This document shows, piece by piece, positions 35,200 through 46,192 of a stretch of DNA of 64,000 nt (position 1 is its first letter; each line of letters opens with the position of its first letter). This DNA is from Cyclina sinensis (lineage: Eukaryota > Mollusca > Bivalvia > Venerida > Veneridae), in NCBI GenBank assembly GCA_012932295.1, contig JAAONU010000016.1, positions 29,015,290 to 29,079,289 on the forward strand, written 5' to 3'. A program made the position numbers and the translations under genes. The notes under the pieces are model-generated. The model searched no databases and was not told the origin of the DNA. It was given only the letters and a program-made list of their open reading frames with translations.

Positions 35200-35360
35200 T
35201 TAGCTGTAATTTTTTGTCCGGACTATTTCTCAGCAGCTATTAACTGAAATTCACTGAAACTCACGCTAGCTTGACTACCAAGAGGAGGTGTGCATATTAC
35301 AAGCATGTTCAGGTTCATTAATTTGATTTTCCAGAAAGTTATGCCCCTTTGATGCTTTTT

Positions 35361-37509
35361 AGCTCACCTGTCACGTAGTGACAGAGTGAGCTTTTCTGAT
35401 CACCTTTTGTCCGTCGTCCGTCCGTCCACAATTAGTTCATTAACACTCTAGTGGTCACATTTTTGCCTCAGTTGTCATGAAACTTGGTCAGGATGTTTGT
35501 CTCATTGATATCTCGGACGAGTTCGAACATGGGTTATCAGGGTTCAAAAACTAGGTCACGGACCCCAAAAATAGAAAAATCTTGTTAACACTCTAGTGGT
35601 CACATTTTCAGCCCAAATAATCTGGAAATTTGCCAGAAAGGTTGCTTTGACGATTTCTAGGTCAAGTTCAAATATGGGTAATCTGGAGTCAAAAACTAGG
35701 TTACAGAGCCCAAATATTGAAAAACCTTGTTAACACTCTAGAGGTAACATTTTTAGACCAATTAATCTGGAAATTTGTCAGGAAGGTTGCTTCTATGATT
35801 TCTAGCTCCAGTTCAAATATGGGTCATCTGGGTTCAAAAACTAGGTTACAGAGCCCAAAAATAGAAACATCTTGTTAATGTTAACACTCTAGAGGTTAAA
35901 TTTTCAGCCCAAATAATCTGGAAATTTGTCAGAAAGGTTGCTTTAAAGATACCTAGCACAAGTTCAAATATGGGTCATCCGGGTTCAAAAACTAGGTCAC
36001 AGAGCCCAAAAATAGAAAAATCTTGTTAACACTCTAGAGGTTACATTTTGAGCCCAAATAATCTGGAAATGTGTTAGAAAGATTGCCTTGAGGATTTCTA
36101 GGTCAAGTTTGAATATGGGTCATCTGGGATCACAAACTAGGTCACAGAGTCCAAATATGGAAAAAACCTTGTTAACATTCTCAAGGCTACAATCTCAGTC
36201 CAGATAACCTGGAAATTTGTCAGAAAGGTTCTATCAATGAGTTCTAGCTCAGTTTTGAATATAGGTTTTCTGGGGTCAAAAACTAGGTCACAGAGCCCGA
36301 AAGTAGAAAAACCTTGTTAATGCTCTAGAGGTTATATTTGTAGTCCAAATGTCCTTGAAATTTGTCAGAAAGATTGTTTCAATGATTTCTACAGGTTTCT
36401 TCTGTGATTTCTAGCTCAAGTTTGAATATGGGTCATCTGGGTTCAAAAACTAGGTCACAGAGCCCAAAAATAGAAACATCTTGTTAACACTCTAGAGGTT
36501 AAATTTTCAGCCCAAATAATCTGGAAATTTGTCAGAAAGGTTGCCTTAAAGATTTCTAGATCAAATTTGAATATGGGTCATCTGGGGTCACAAACTAGGT
36601 CACAAAGTCCAAATATGGAAAAACCTTGTTAACATTCTAAAGATAGCTTTTTCAGTCCAAATAACCTGGAAATTTGTCAGAAAGCTTAATTCTATGGTTT
36701 CTAGCTCAAGTTTGAATATGGGTCATCTGGAGTCAAAACATCTAGGTCACAGAGCCCAAATATCGAAAAACTTTGTAAACACTCTGGAGGCTACATTTTC
36801 AGTCCAAATGTAATTGTACATTTTTTTCAGTTTTTCAGTTTTGTACTTTTAGAGGTAACATTTTCAGTACAAATAACCTTGAAATTTGTCAAAGAGATTG
36901 CATTTTGTACTTTTGTTCGGACTATTTTTCATTTTCAGTCCAAATGTCCTGGAAATTTGTCAGAAAGGTTGTTTTGATGATTTGTAGCTCAAGTTTGGAT
37001 ATGGGTTATCTGGGGTCAAAAACTAGATTACAGAACCTAAATATCGAAAAACCTTGTTAACACTGTAGAGGCTTCTTTTTCAGTCTAAATATCCTGGAAA
37101 TTTGTCAGAGAGATTGTTTTGATAATTTCTAGCTGAAGTTTGAATATGGGACATCTAGGTTAAAAAACTAGGTCATAGAGCCCAAATATGGAAAAACCTT
37201 GTTAACACTTTAGAGGTAACATTTTCAGTACAAATAATTGTTTCAATAATTTCTAGCTGAAGTTCGAATATGGGACATCTAGGTTAAAAAACTGGGTGAT
37301 AGAGCCCAAGTATGGAAAAACCTTGTTAACACTCTAGAGGTAACATTTTCAGTACAAATAACCTTGAAATTTGTCAAAGAGATTGTTTCAATAATTTCTA
37401 GGTCAAGTTTGAATATGGGTCATCTGGGGTCAATTAACCAGGTCCATAGTAACTTTGTTAAAAGCAGTCATACTCAGGTGAGCGATACAGGGCCATCATG
37501 GCCCTCTTG
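35361..37509 (+). mobile_element. AGCTCACC-family element with 145-bp monomers
   Basis: Left hairpin AGCTCACCTGTCAC GTA GTGACAGAGTGAGC (35361-35393), then GTCCGTCGTCCGTCCGTCC. About fourteen monomers of 145 bp: 'CTTGTTAACACTCTAGAGGTTAC', 'CTGGAAATTTGTCAGAAAGG', 'AACTAGGTCACAGAGCCC'. Right end ACTCAGGTGAGCGATAC, AGGGCCATCATGGCCCT, CTTG. Flanks are T-runs. Confidence 0.85.
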
Positions 37510-37931
37510 TTTAGCTGTAACTTTTGTCCGGACTATTTTTCAGCAGCTATAAACTGCAATTCACTGAAACTCAATTGGAAGCTTCACTACCAAGAGGAGG
37601 TATGCATGAAACTGGCATGTTCTGGTTCGGTGATTTCTCACAAATTTATACCCATTTGATGCTTTTTAGCGGTAATTTTTGTCCTGACTATTTTTCAGCA
37701 ATCATTGACTGGAATTCATTGTCACTCAGTTAGAAGCTTCAATACCAAGAGGAGGTATGCATATTTAATACCAGCATGTTCCATTTCAGTGATTTTTAGC
37801 TCACCTGTCATGCTATTGTGATCCCCCTCCGTCCGGCGTATGGCGTCGTGCGTCGTCAACATTTCATTCAAACGACATCTCCTCTGAAACCAATGGGCCA
37901 AATTCAATGAAACTTGCCAGGGATGTTCCTC
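36930..37931 (+). repeat. Segmental duplicate, copy 1 (partner at 43270-44268)
   Basis: From about 36930 the sequence runs nearly identical to 43270 onward with a constant offset of 6337 bp from 37364 to about 37931, crossing an element end, two base monomers and the next element's left end. Identity stops at 37931 (…GATGTTCCT), where copy 2 continues with the normal element sequence. Confidence 0.8.
37798..37931 (+). mobile_element. Truncated AGCTCACC-family left end
   Basis: AGCTCACCTGTCATGCTATTGTGATCCCCCTCCGTCCGG... continues only to 37931, then unrelated sequence begins. The intact partner runs from 44135. Confidence 0.75.
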
Positions 37932-39243
37932 TGATATGATTTGCACCTGTCTTTAAAGGTAATTAATTTTCACGGATTTCACTTAAAATTACAGACATTT
38001 AAACATTAAATAACAACTTTCTCCTCAGTTTGCTATTTGTTTTCTTCGGCAGAAGGGAAAAAATGTCTGTTGCATTACCAATTGAAATCCTGAGCTATCC
38101 CCTTTTATAAAGTTTGATGGCATTTTGGTATATGATAGGAAACCTTCTTTAAGCTATTTAAAGTCAGACCATCTGTCCATCCATTAGATCAACAGGTTAC
38201 GTCAGTGGATTTTGCAAAGCTTAAAATTCAATTTTCTATATTACCTTGTAAACATTTTATTTTGTATGTTTTGTATTTTCATTGCCATATGCAGTACATT
38301 TTAAATCTAAATTTTAGTTGTAGTTTAATGATTTGAAAGTGTGATTTGATACATGGAAACATTCAGTCTCTTAATATTTGTAGTCTGAAGAACAGACGGG
38401 GATTCTTGTGATTTGATCGGGTTATTACTGTAAAGGAGGGAACAGACAATATCGTAAAATTCATATAATTATATGTCTTCTAAACCAACCTTATCTAACA
38501 TGAAAAACCATAAATAAAAAATCAAATTTGCTTTTTTGCCATACAACTCAGTGGGGATGCTTGCTTTAAACAAGATTAAATCCTTGCTGAATATTTGTCG
38601 AACAAGTTTCTTCTACTCTTGTATTGAACAGAAGTGGAGTTTTTTTGGGCAGTATCCTTTTGAAACACAGAGAATGGAGATTAAAAACCTCAGTATGAAA
38701 ATGATAGAATTGGCGATCTAATTTGCATAAATTAGTGGAGATTACAGGTTTAGAAATGATGTTTTCAATGAGAAATGTTGTGGATAGAGTGATTTGTGCG
38801 AAGTCACGGCACATTTTGTCTGTAACGGCAGCCAGCAGGTTGTTGTTTTGACGATATTACGTCGACAAATGTATCATCATGTGCACTTACATGGACCGTG
38901 CTTTTGAATTAATTAGGAAGCGATAGTTTTGTTCATTACATGGAAAAAAAGCCCAATTTAAATCTTATTGAATAACGTACATGTAGTTTAATTTAGCTTA
39001 ATCTCATTGAGAGAGCAATTCATGAATATTTAAACTTTGATGATCAGTTTTTCAGTTTTTCTTTCACTGCGTTAGCTTATTTTGATATGATGTTTTCATT
39101 CCTCAGTTTTACCACACAGGCTTACATTGTTACAAAGGAAGAAGATGGTAAAAAATTTGATTTTCAGAAATGATGATAAAGTTTTCCAAGTTAGCCTTTT
39201 ATAGTACAAGTCAAAACTCTTCAATAATATTTTTTTTTTTTTA
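37932..39243. other. Low-repeat interval, no gene recognised
   Basis: A/T-rich, unlike the arrays on both sides. Minus-strand (38566-38814) and plus-strand (38536-38721) open frames overlap and neither has a domain or splice context. The interval replaces the part of the element deleted at 37931. Confidence 0.35.
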
Positions 39244-42200
39244 AGCTCACCTGTCATGTAGTGACAGAGTGAGCTTTTCTGATCACCTTTTGTCTGTCGT
39301 CCATCCGTTAACAATTAATTTGTTAACACTCTAGTGGTCACATTTTTGCCTCAATTGTCGTGAAATGTGGTCAGGATGTTTGTCTCATTAATATCTCGGA
39401 CGAGTTCGAACATGGGTTATCAGGGTTGGAAAACTAGGTCACAGAGCCCAAATATAGAACAAGAACCACCGCAAGCGGGGGCCACGCTCGACTTTTTCCT
39501 ATTTCCAAAGGTAAACACATCAGAGGAAGCACATTGTGGTGAAGGGATTTCAAATGAAACATCATTTGGAAATATAATTATACATAACAAAGTTATGGCT
39601 AATTTTAGCAACATTCAGAAATTTGACCTAAAAGGTCAAGGTCAAGTTTAGTTTAACCTTCTCTGTAGGTATTGTCTAAAAGGTAGTTATGTCCAAGCAT
39701 GAAGACACTACATCCATTAACAACAAAGATACAGCCAAGTTAAGTAATGTCAAGGTCATTTAAAGGTCAAGATGATGCTTGAATTGTTTAACACATTTCT
39801 TTTATTCTCAGTGTTGTTTTTTCCCTGTATAGATCAAATCCGTCCATAAATAACAAAAGTTTGGCTATTTTAGCAAAATGCAATAATTCGAACTTGACTG
39901 TAAAGGTCATTTAAAGGTTGAGGTCACCTTTGAATAATTTAACAAGTAGGTTTTGTCATGAGCATTGTTTTGTCCAAGTGTTAATAAAAAAGAACTAAAA
40001 ATGATGTTATGGCCAATATTAACAAAATCCAATAATTTGACCTTGATGGTCAGGGTCATTTGAAGGTCAAGGTCACAGTTGAATGACTCAACGTGTCAGT
40101 TTTGTCATAAGTGTTGTTTTGTCCCATTATAAATCAAATCAAACCATAAATAACAAAAATTTGGCTATTTTAAGCAAGTTCAATAAATTGACCTTAAATG
40201 TCAAGGTTATCTAAATGTCAAGGTCATATTTATAATAAATTAAAATGTCGGTTTTGTTGTTTTATCAAAGTATAAATCAAATCCATAAATAAACAACAGT
40301 TAGGACAATTTAAGCAAAATACAATAATGGGACCTTGACTGTCAAGGTCATTTTAGGGTAAAGGTCATACCTGAATTATTCAACATGTAAGTTTTGTCAA
40401 AAGTGTTGTTTTGTCCAAGTATGAATCAAGTCTAACCATAAATTACACAGTTATGACCAATCTTAGCAAAATTCAATAATTTTATCTTGCTAGTCAAGGT
40501 CATTTTTAGGTCAAGGTCAAACTTAAATCAAAATGTCGGTCAAAAGTATTGTTTTGTCCAAGTATAAATCAAATCCATCAATAAATGACAAAGTTATGAC
40601 AATTTAAGCAAAAATTCAAACATCTGACCTTGACGGTCAAGGTCATGGTCACACTTGAGTTATTCAACATGTCGGTTTTGTCACAAAGGTTGTTTTGTCA
40701 AAGTATGAATCAATTCCAACAGTAAATGACAAAGTTATGGCAAATTGTAGCAAAATTCAATAATTTGACCTTGACTGTCAAGGTCATTTAAAGGTCAAGG
40801 TCAAACTTGAAATAAACATAATGTCGGATTTGTCATAAGTGTTGTTTAGTCCAAATATGAATCAAATCTATAAATAAATGAGAAAGTTATGACAATTTAA
40901 GCAAAATTCAATCATCTGACCTTGACGGTCAAGGTCATTTTAAGGTTATGGTCATATCTGAATTATTCAACATGTGGGTTTTGTCATAAGCGTTGTTTTG
41001 TCCAAGTATAAATCAAATCTAACCATAAATACTAAAGTTATGGACAATTTAAGCAAAATTTAATAATTTGACCTTGAAGGTGAAGGTCATTTATGAGTTA
41101 AGGTCATATCTGAAAGAGTCAAAATTTCAGATTTGTCATTAGTGGTGGTTTGTCCAAGTATGAATCAAATCCATAAATAAATGAAAAAGGTATGACAATT
41201 TAAGCAAAATTCAATCATCTGACCTTGACAGTCAAGGTCATTTTTAGGTTATGGTCATACCTAAGTTATTCAATATGTGGGTTTTGTCATAATTGTTTTG
41301 TAAAAGTATGAATCAAAACCAACCATAAACAACAAAGTTATGACAATTTAAGCAAAATTTAGTTATTTGACCTTGACGGTCATGGTAATTTTGAGGTTAA
41401 GGTCAAACTTGAATAATTTATCTAGTTGGCTTTGTCATAAGTGTTGCTTTGAAGAGGTCAGATTCAAATCCAACCATAAATAACAAAATTATGGCCAGTT
41501 TTAACAAAATTCAATGATTTGACCTTGACTGTCAAGGTCATTTAAAGGTCAAGGTCAAACTTGAAATAATCATAATGTCGGATTTGTCATAAGTGTTGTT
41601 TAGTCCAAATATGAATCAAATCTATAGATAAATGAGAAAGTTATGACAATTTAAGCAAAATTCAATCATCTGACCTTGACAGTCAAGGTCATTTTAAGGT
41701 CATGGTCATATCTGAGTTATGCAACATGTCGTTTTTGTCATAAGTGTTGTTTTGTCTAAGTATAAATCAAATCCAACTATAAATACTAAAGTTATGGACA
41801 ATTTAAGCAAAATTAAATAATTTGACCTTGAAGGTGAAGGTCATTTATGAGTCAAGGTCAAGTTGAGTCTGGTTCACTTGAAGATCTTGTCGAAAGGGTT
41901 GTTGTGTCCAAGTATGAAGACAATCCACCTATTAATAATTAAGTTATGGGCAGTTTTAGTAAAATTAAATAATTTGACCTTGAAGGTGAAGGTCATTTAT
42001 GAGTCAAGTTCAAGTTTAGTCCGGTTTTCTTGAAGATCTTGTCCGAAGGGTTGTTGTGCCCAAGCATGAAGAGAATCCACCTATTAATAATAAAGTTATG
42101 GCCAATTTTAGCAAAATTCAATATTTTGACCTTGAAGTTGAAGGTCATTTATTAGTCAAGGTCAAGTTTAGTCTGGTCTACTTGAAGGTCTTGTCCAAAA

Positions 42201-43846
42201 GGTTGTTGTATCCAAGCATGAAGAGAATCCACCCACTAATAATTGAGTTATGGCTAATTTTAGCAAAATTCAATATTTTGACCTTGAATTTCAAGGTCAT
42301 TTAAGAGTCAAGGTCAAGTTTAGTCTGGTCATCTTGAAGGTCTTATCCAAAGGGTTGTTGTGTCCAAGTATGAAGATAATCCATCAAGGAATAAAAAAAT
42401 TATGATCAATGTTAAAGTTTTCGGACGGGAACGGCAACGAACGACACCATGACTATGACAATAACTCGATTTTTTTTTCAAAAAAAGTCGAGCTAAAAAC
42501 TTGATTAACACTCTAGAGGCTAGTTTTTCAGTCCAGATATCCTGGAAATTTGTCAGAAAGGTTCTATTGATCATTTCTAGCTCAAGTTCAAATATGGGTC
42601 ATCTGGGTTCAAAAACTAGGTCACGGAGCCCAAAAATAGAAAAATCTTGTTAACACTCTAGAGGTTACATTTTCAGCCCAAATAATCTGGAAATTTGTCA
42701 GAAAGGTTGCTTTGACAATTTCTAGGTCAAGTTCAAATATGGGTCATCTGGGTTCAAAAACTACGTCACAGAGCCCAAATATTGAAAAACTTTGTTAACA
42801 CTCTAGAGGTAACATTTTTAGACCAAATAATCTGGAAAATTGTTAGGAAGGTTGCTTCTATGATTTCTAGCTCAAGTTTGAATATGGGTCATCTGGGTTC
42901 AAAAACTAGGTCACAGAGCCCAAAAATAGAAACATCTTGTTAACACTCTAGAGGTTACATTTTCAGCCCAAATAATCTGGAAATTTGTCAGAAAGGTTGC
43001 CTTAAAGATTTCTAGATCAAATTTGAATATGGGTCATCTGGGGTCACAAACTAGGTCACAGAGTCCAGATATGGAAAAACCTTGTTAACATTCTAAAGAT
43101 TGCTTTTTCAGTCCAAATAACCTGGAAATTTGTCAGAAAGCTTAATTCTATAGTTTTTAGGTCAAGTTTGAATATGGGTCATCTGGAGTCGAAAAATCTA
43201 GGTCACAGAGCCCAAATATCGAAAAACTTTGTAAACACTCTAGAGGCTACATTTTTAGTCCAAATGTCCTGGAAATTTGTCAGAAAGGTTGTTTTGATGA
43301 TTTGTAGCTCAAGTTTGGATATGGGTTATCTGGGGTCAAAAACTAGATTACAGAACCTAAATATCGAAAAACCTTGTTAACACTGTAGAGGCTTCTTTTT
43401 CAGTCTAAATATCCTGGAAATTTGTCAGAGAGATTGTTTTAATAATTTCTAGCTGAAGTTCGAATATGGGACATCTAGGTTAAAAAACTAGGTCATAGAG
43501 CCCAAATATGGAAAAACCTTGTTAACACTCTAGAGATAACATTTTCAGTACAAATAACCTTGAAATTTGTCAAAGAGATTGTTTCAATAATTTCTAGCTG
43601 AAGTTCGAATATGGGACATCTAGGTTAAAAAACTAGGTCATAGAGCCCAAGTATGGAAAAACTTTGTTAACAAGAGGTAACATTTTCAGTACAAATAACC
43701 TTGAAATTTGTCAAAGAGATTGTTTCAATAATTTCTAGGTCAAGTTCGAATATGGGTCATCTGGAGTCAATTAACCAGGTCCATAGTAACTTTGTTAAAA
43801 GCAGTCATACTCAGGTGAGCGATACAGGGCCATCATGGCCCTCTTG
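39244..43846 (+). mobile_element. AGCTCACC-family element (145-bp monomers) split by a 3-kb nested element
   Basis: Left hairpin AGCTCACCTGTCATGTAGTGACAGAGTGAGC after a T/A run; right end CTCAGGTGAGCGATAC, AGGGCCATCATGGCCCT, CTTG at 43846. The monomer '...CCCAAATATAGAA|AAACCTTGTTAAC' is broken at 39459 and resumes at 42495. Confidence 0.82.
39460..42494 (-). mobile_element. AGCTCGAC-family element with 150-bp TTGACCTTGA repeats, nested, minus orientation
   Basis: Read on the minus strand it begins AGCTCGACTTTTTTTG and ends ...GGTGGTTCTTG, flanked by TT on both sides (AA on +). The core is about eighteen monomers near 150 bp, each with 'TTGACCTTGA(C/A)(T/G)GTCAAGGTCA'. A higher-order period of about 753 bp (five monomers) relates 40766-41520 to 41519-42270. 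It interrupts the AGCTCACC element exactly between host bases. Confidence 0.82.
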
Positions 43847-44268
43847 TTTAGCTGTAACTTTTGTCCGGACTATTTCTCAGCAGCTATAAACTGCAATTCA
43901 CTGAAACTCAGTTGAAAGCTTCACTACCAAGAGGAGGTATGCATGAAACTGGCATGTTCTGGTTCGGTGATTTCTCACAAATTTATACCCATTTGATGCT
44001 TTTTAGCGGTAATTTTTGTCCTGACTATTTTTCAGCAATCATTGACTGGAATTCATTGTCACTCAGTTAGAAGCTTCAATACCAAGAGGAGGTATGCATA
44101 TTTAATACCAGCATGTTCCATTTCAGTGATTTTTAGCTCACCTGTCATGCTATTGTGATCCCCCTCCGTCCGGCGTACGGCGTCGTGCGTCGTCAACATT
44201 TCATTCAAACGACATCTCCTCTGAAACCAATGGGCCAAATTCAATGAAACTTGCCAGGGATGTTCCTT
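43270..44268 (+). repeat. Segmental duplicate, copy 2
   Basis: Partner of 36930-37931, as described there. Copy 2 has small insertions relative to copy 1 near 43530-43590. Confidence 0.8.
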
Positions 44269-45906
44269 GCATGAAGCTCTACCAAAGTTGTTCAAAGAAT
44301 TCAATTCCATGCAGAACTCTGGTTGCTATGGCAACTTAAAGGAAAAACTTTAAAAATCTTCTTCTCAAAATCTGCAAGGCCTGGAGCTTAGATATTTGGT
44401 ATGAAGCATAATCTAGTGGACCTCTACCAAGATTGTTCAAATTATGACCCTGGGGTCAGAACTGGCCCTGCCTTGGGGGTCACTTGATTTTACATAGAGT
44501 TATATAGGAAAACTTTAAAAATCTTCCTGTCAGAAACCACAAGGCATGGAGCTTAGATATTTGGTATAAGGCATCATCTAGTTGCCCTCTACCAAGATTG
44601 TTCAAATTATGATCCTAGGGTCAGAACTGGCCCCGCACCAGGGGGCACTTGTTTTACATAGAGTTATATAGGGAAAACGTTAGAAATCTTTTTGTCAGAA
44701 ACCGCAAGACCTGGAGCTTAGATTTTTGGTGTGAGGCATCATCTGGTGGACCTGTACCAAGATTGTTCAAATTATGACCCTGATGTCAGAACTGGCCCTG
44801 TCCCGGGGGTCACTTGATTTACATAGAGTTATATAGGGAAAACTTTCAAAAATCTTCTTGTCAGAACCGCAAGGCCTGGAGCTTAGATATTTGGTGAGAG
44901 GCATCATCTGGTGGACCTCTACCAAGATTGTTCAAATTATGACCCTTGGGTCAGAACTGGCCACGCCCCAGGGGTCCCTTCATTTACATAGAGTTAAATA
45001 GGGAAAACTTTAAAAATCTTCTTGGCAGAAACCACAAGGCATGGAGCTTAGATATTTTGTGTTGAGCATTGTCTAGTAGACCTCTACCAAGATTGTTCAA
45101 ATCATGGCCCCTGGATCAAAATTGGCTCCGACCTAGGGGTCACATGTTTTACATAGAGTTATATAGGAAAATTTTTAAAAACTTTTTGTTAGAAACTGCA
45201 AGGCCTGGAGCTTAGATATTTGGTATGAGGCATCATCCAGTGGACCTCTACAAAGATTGTTCAAATTATGACCCTGGGGTCATAACAAGAGAACCCTGGG
45301 CCTTGCTGCCTCAAAACTTTCTACCTACACACTCTACCACCTACCTACCTACCCATGTAGTTCCTGCACTCTTTCGTGTTCTCCAGTATTTGAACTTTAT
45401 TCATTTTATATCCAAAGTGTCATTGACATAAAATACAGTTCCTCTTATTCATCTTCTTTCCATGGCCAATAGCTTTTGATATCAGAAGCCCCTGGCATCT
45501 TCCACTTAACATACAAGGAATGTACAAGTCCCTGTCCTTCTTCTGCCTTCCTATATTTCTATGGCTACCTCTATCAATAAGGCACTTGGGAGGGGGGGAG
45601 GGGGGTGCATGTATGTTTTACAAACATCTCTTGTTGTACTTTCTGTCATAAAGCCTTTATTTATTGACCAATATTGTAGATATTTGGTTTGTAGGCCTCT
45701 ACCATGAACCTCTTCCATTCAATGGGGTCAAGGTCAGCAAGGCTAAAAATATTTTGTACTTTACCTTATGTAGCCTTTGTTTATTGACCGATATCTTATA
45801 GATCTCCATTTCCCTAAACCAAACTGATCCCATCGTAGGTTCCAGAGTTATAGCCCCTGAACATCGGGACTCAGGTGAGCTTTTTAGGGCCATCTTGGCC
45901 CTCTTG
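44135..45906 (+). mobile_element. AGCTCACC-family element with 165-bp monomers and a short insertion
   Basis: Left end AGCTCACCTGTCATGCTATTGTGATCC, then 165-bp monomers to about 45276, a foreign piece 45277-45635, and the final 'TTTATTTATTGACC.ATAT' segment. Right end ACTCAGGTGAGCTTTTTAGGGCCATCTTGGCCCTCTTG. Confidence 0.78.
45277..45635. repeat. Nested repeat fragment with two CTTG-type termini
   Basis: Starts AACAAGAGAACCCTGGG (complement of a CTTGTT end) and ends GGGGTGCATGTATGTTTTACAAACATCTCTTGTT, the right terminus of the ATGCCCCC family. It includes (CTAC)n-like sequence (45330-45352) and a G-run (45590-45605). It appears to be a rearranged element fragment. Confidence 0.5.
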
Positions 45907-46129
45907 TAATCAGTGGTAGTGTGAGTATGTGTTTTGGATACAAAGCTGCTGTATGTGTAAATTTTTGTCACAGTCAGTCAAACATGTAAATGTATTGTAG
46001 GTTCAGACGTCTTCTTCATAACTGGACTTGACAACCTGTTTGCCTGTATTCGAAGGAGGATAATGACAATTTATATAATAAACTTAGGAAACAGAATAAG
46101 GTGGAAGTCATTATCATTTGACTTGAAAA
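45907..46129 (+). promoter_or_regulatory. Possible 5' leader of the cGAS-like gene
   Basis: Short unique sequence between the last repeat and the first ATG codons. An acceptor-like TATTGTAG|GTTCAG (AG 45999-46000) suggests that a 5' UTR exon could begin at 46001. No TATA box is obvious. Promoter position is unknown. Confidence 0.3.
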
Positions 46130-46192
46130 ATGGATATGGATATTTCAATGCAAGCTTTAGTTGATGATGAAAATACCAGAAGAGGACATTAA
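46130..46192 (+). CDS. Upstream ORF overlapping the cGAS-like start codon
   Basis: ATG at 46130 with A at -3 and G at +4, a strong animal start context. It encodes 20 residues (MDMDISMQALVDDEN...) and stops at TAA 46190-46192. It overlaps the main ATG (46164) in another frame; the main ATG has a weaker context (T at -3). If the leader is transcribed this uORF should lower translation of the main protein. Confidence 0.4.
   Translation: MDMDISMQALVDDENTRRGH

Larger units (their letters stand above)
29858..37797 (+). repeat. Base array of 145-180 bp GTCCGGACTATTTC monomers, interrupted by nested elements
   Basis: Left hairpin-like end ATGTTCCCAAATGGGGATGCAT. Six monomers ('TTTTGTCCGGACTATTTCTCAGCA...AAGAGGAGGT(G/A)TGCAT...GATGCTTTTTAGC') are separated by insertions at 30217-32696, 32843-35199, 35361-37509 and 37798 onward. 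The monomer at about 37510-37668 keeps an uninterrupted GATGCTTTTTAGC site. The right end of this base element is not visible. Confidence 0.75.

Noticed and set aside
45590..45605. G-run as a possible quadruplex or origin
   Set aside because: A single short run at the degenerate end of a repeat fragment, not a set of spaced G-tracts.
29858..45906. CRISPR-like array
   Set aside because: Units are continuous 145-180 bp tandem repeats without short repeat/spacer alternation, in a eukaryotic setting.
46000..46163. TTG at 46161 as an alternative start
   Set aside because: An ATG follows immediately at 46164 (and 46167) in the same frame and a stop precedes; animal genes rarely use TTG.
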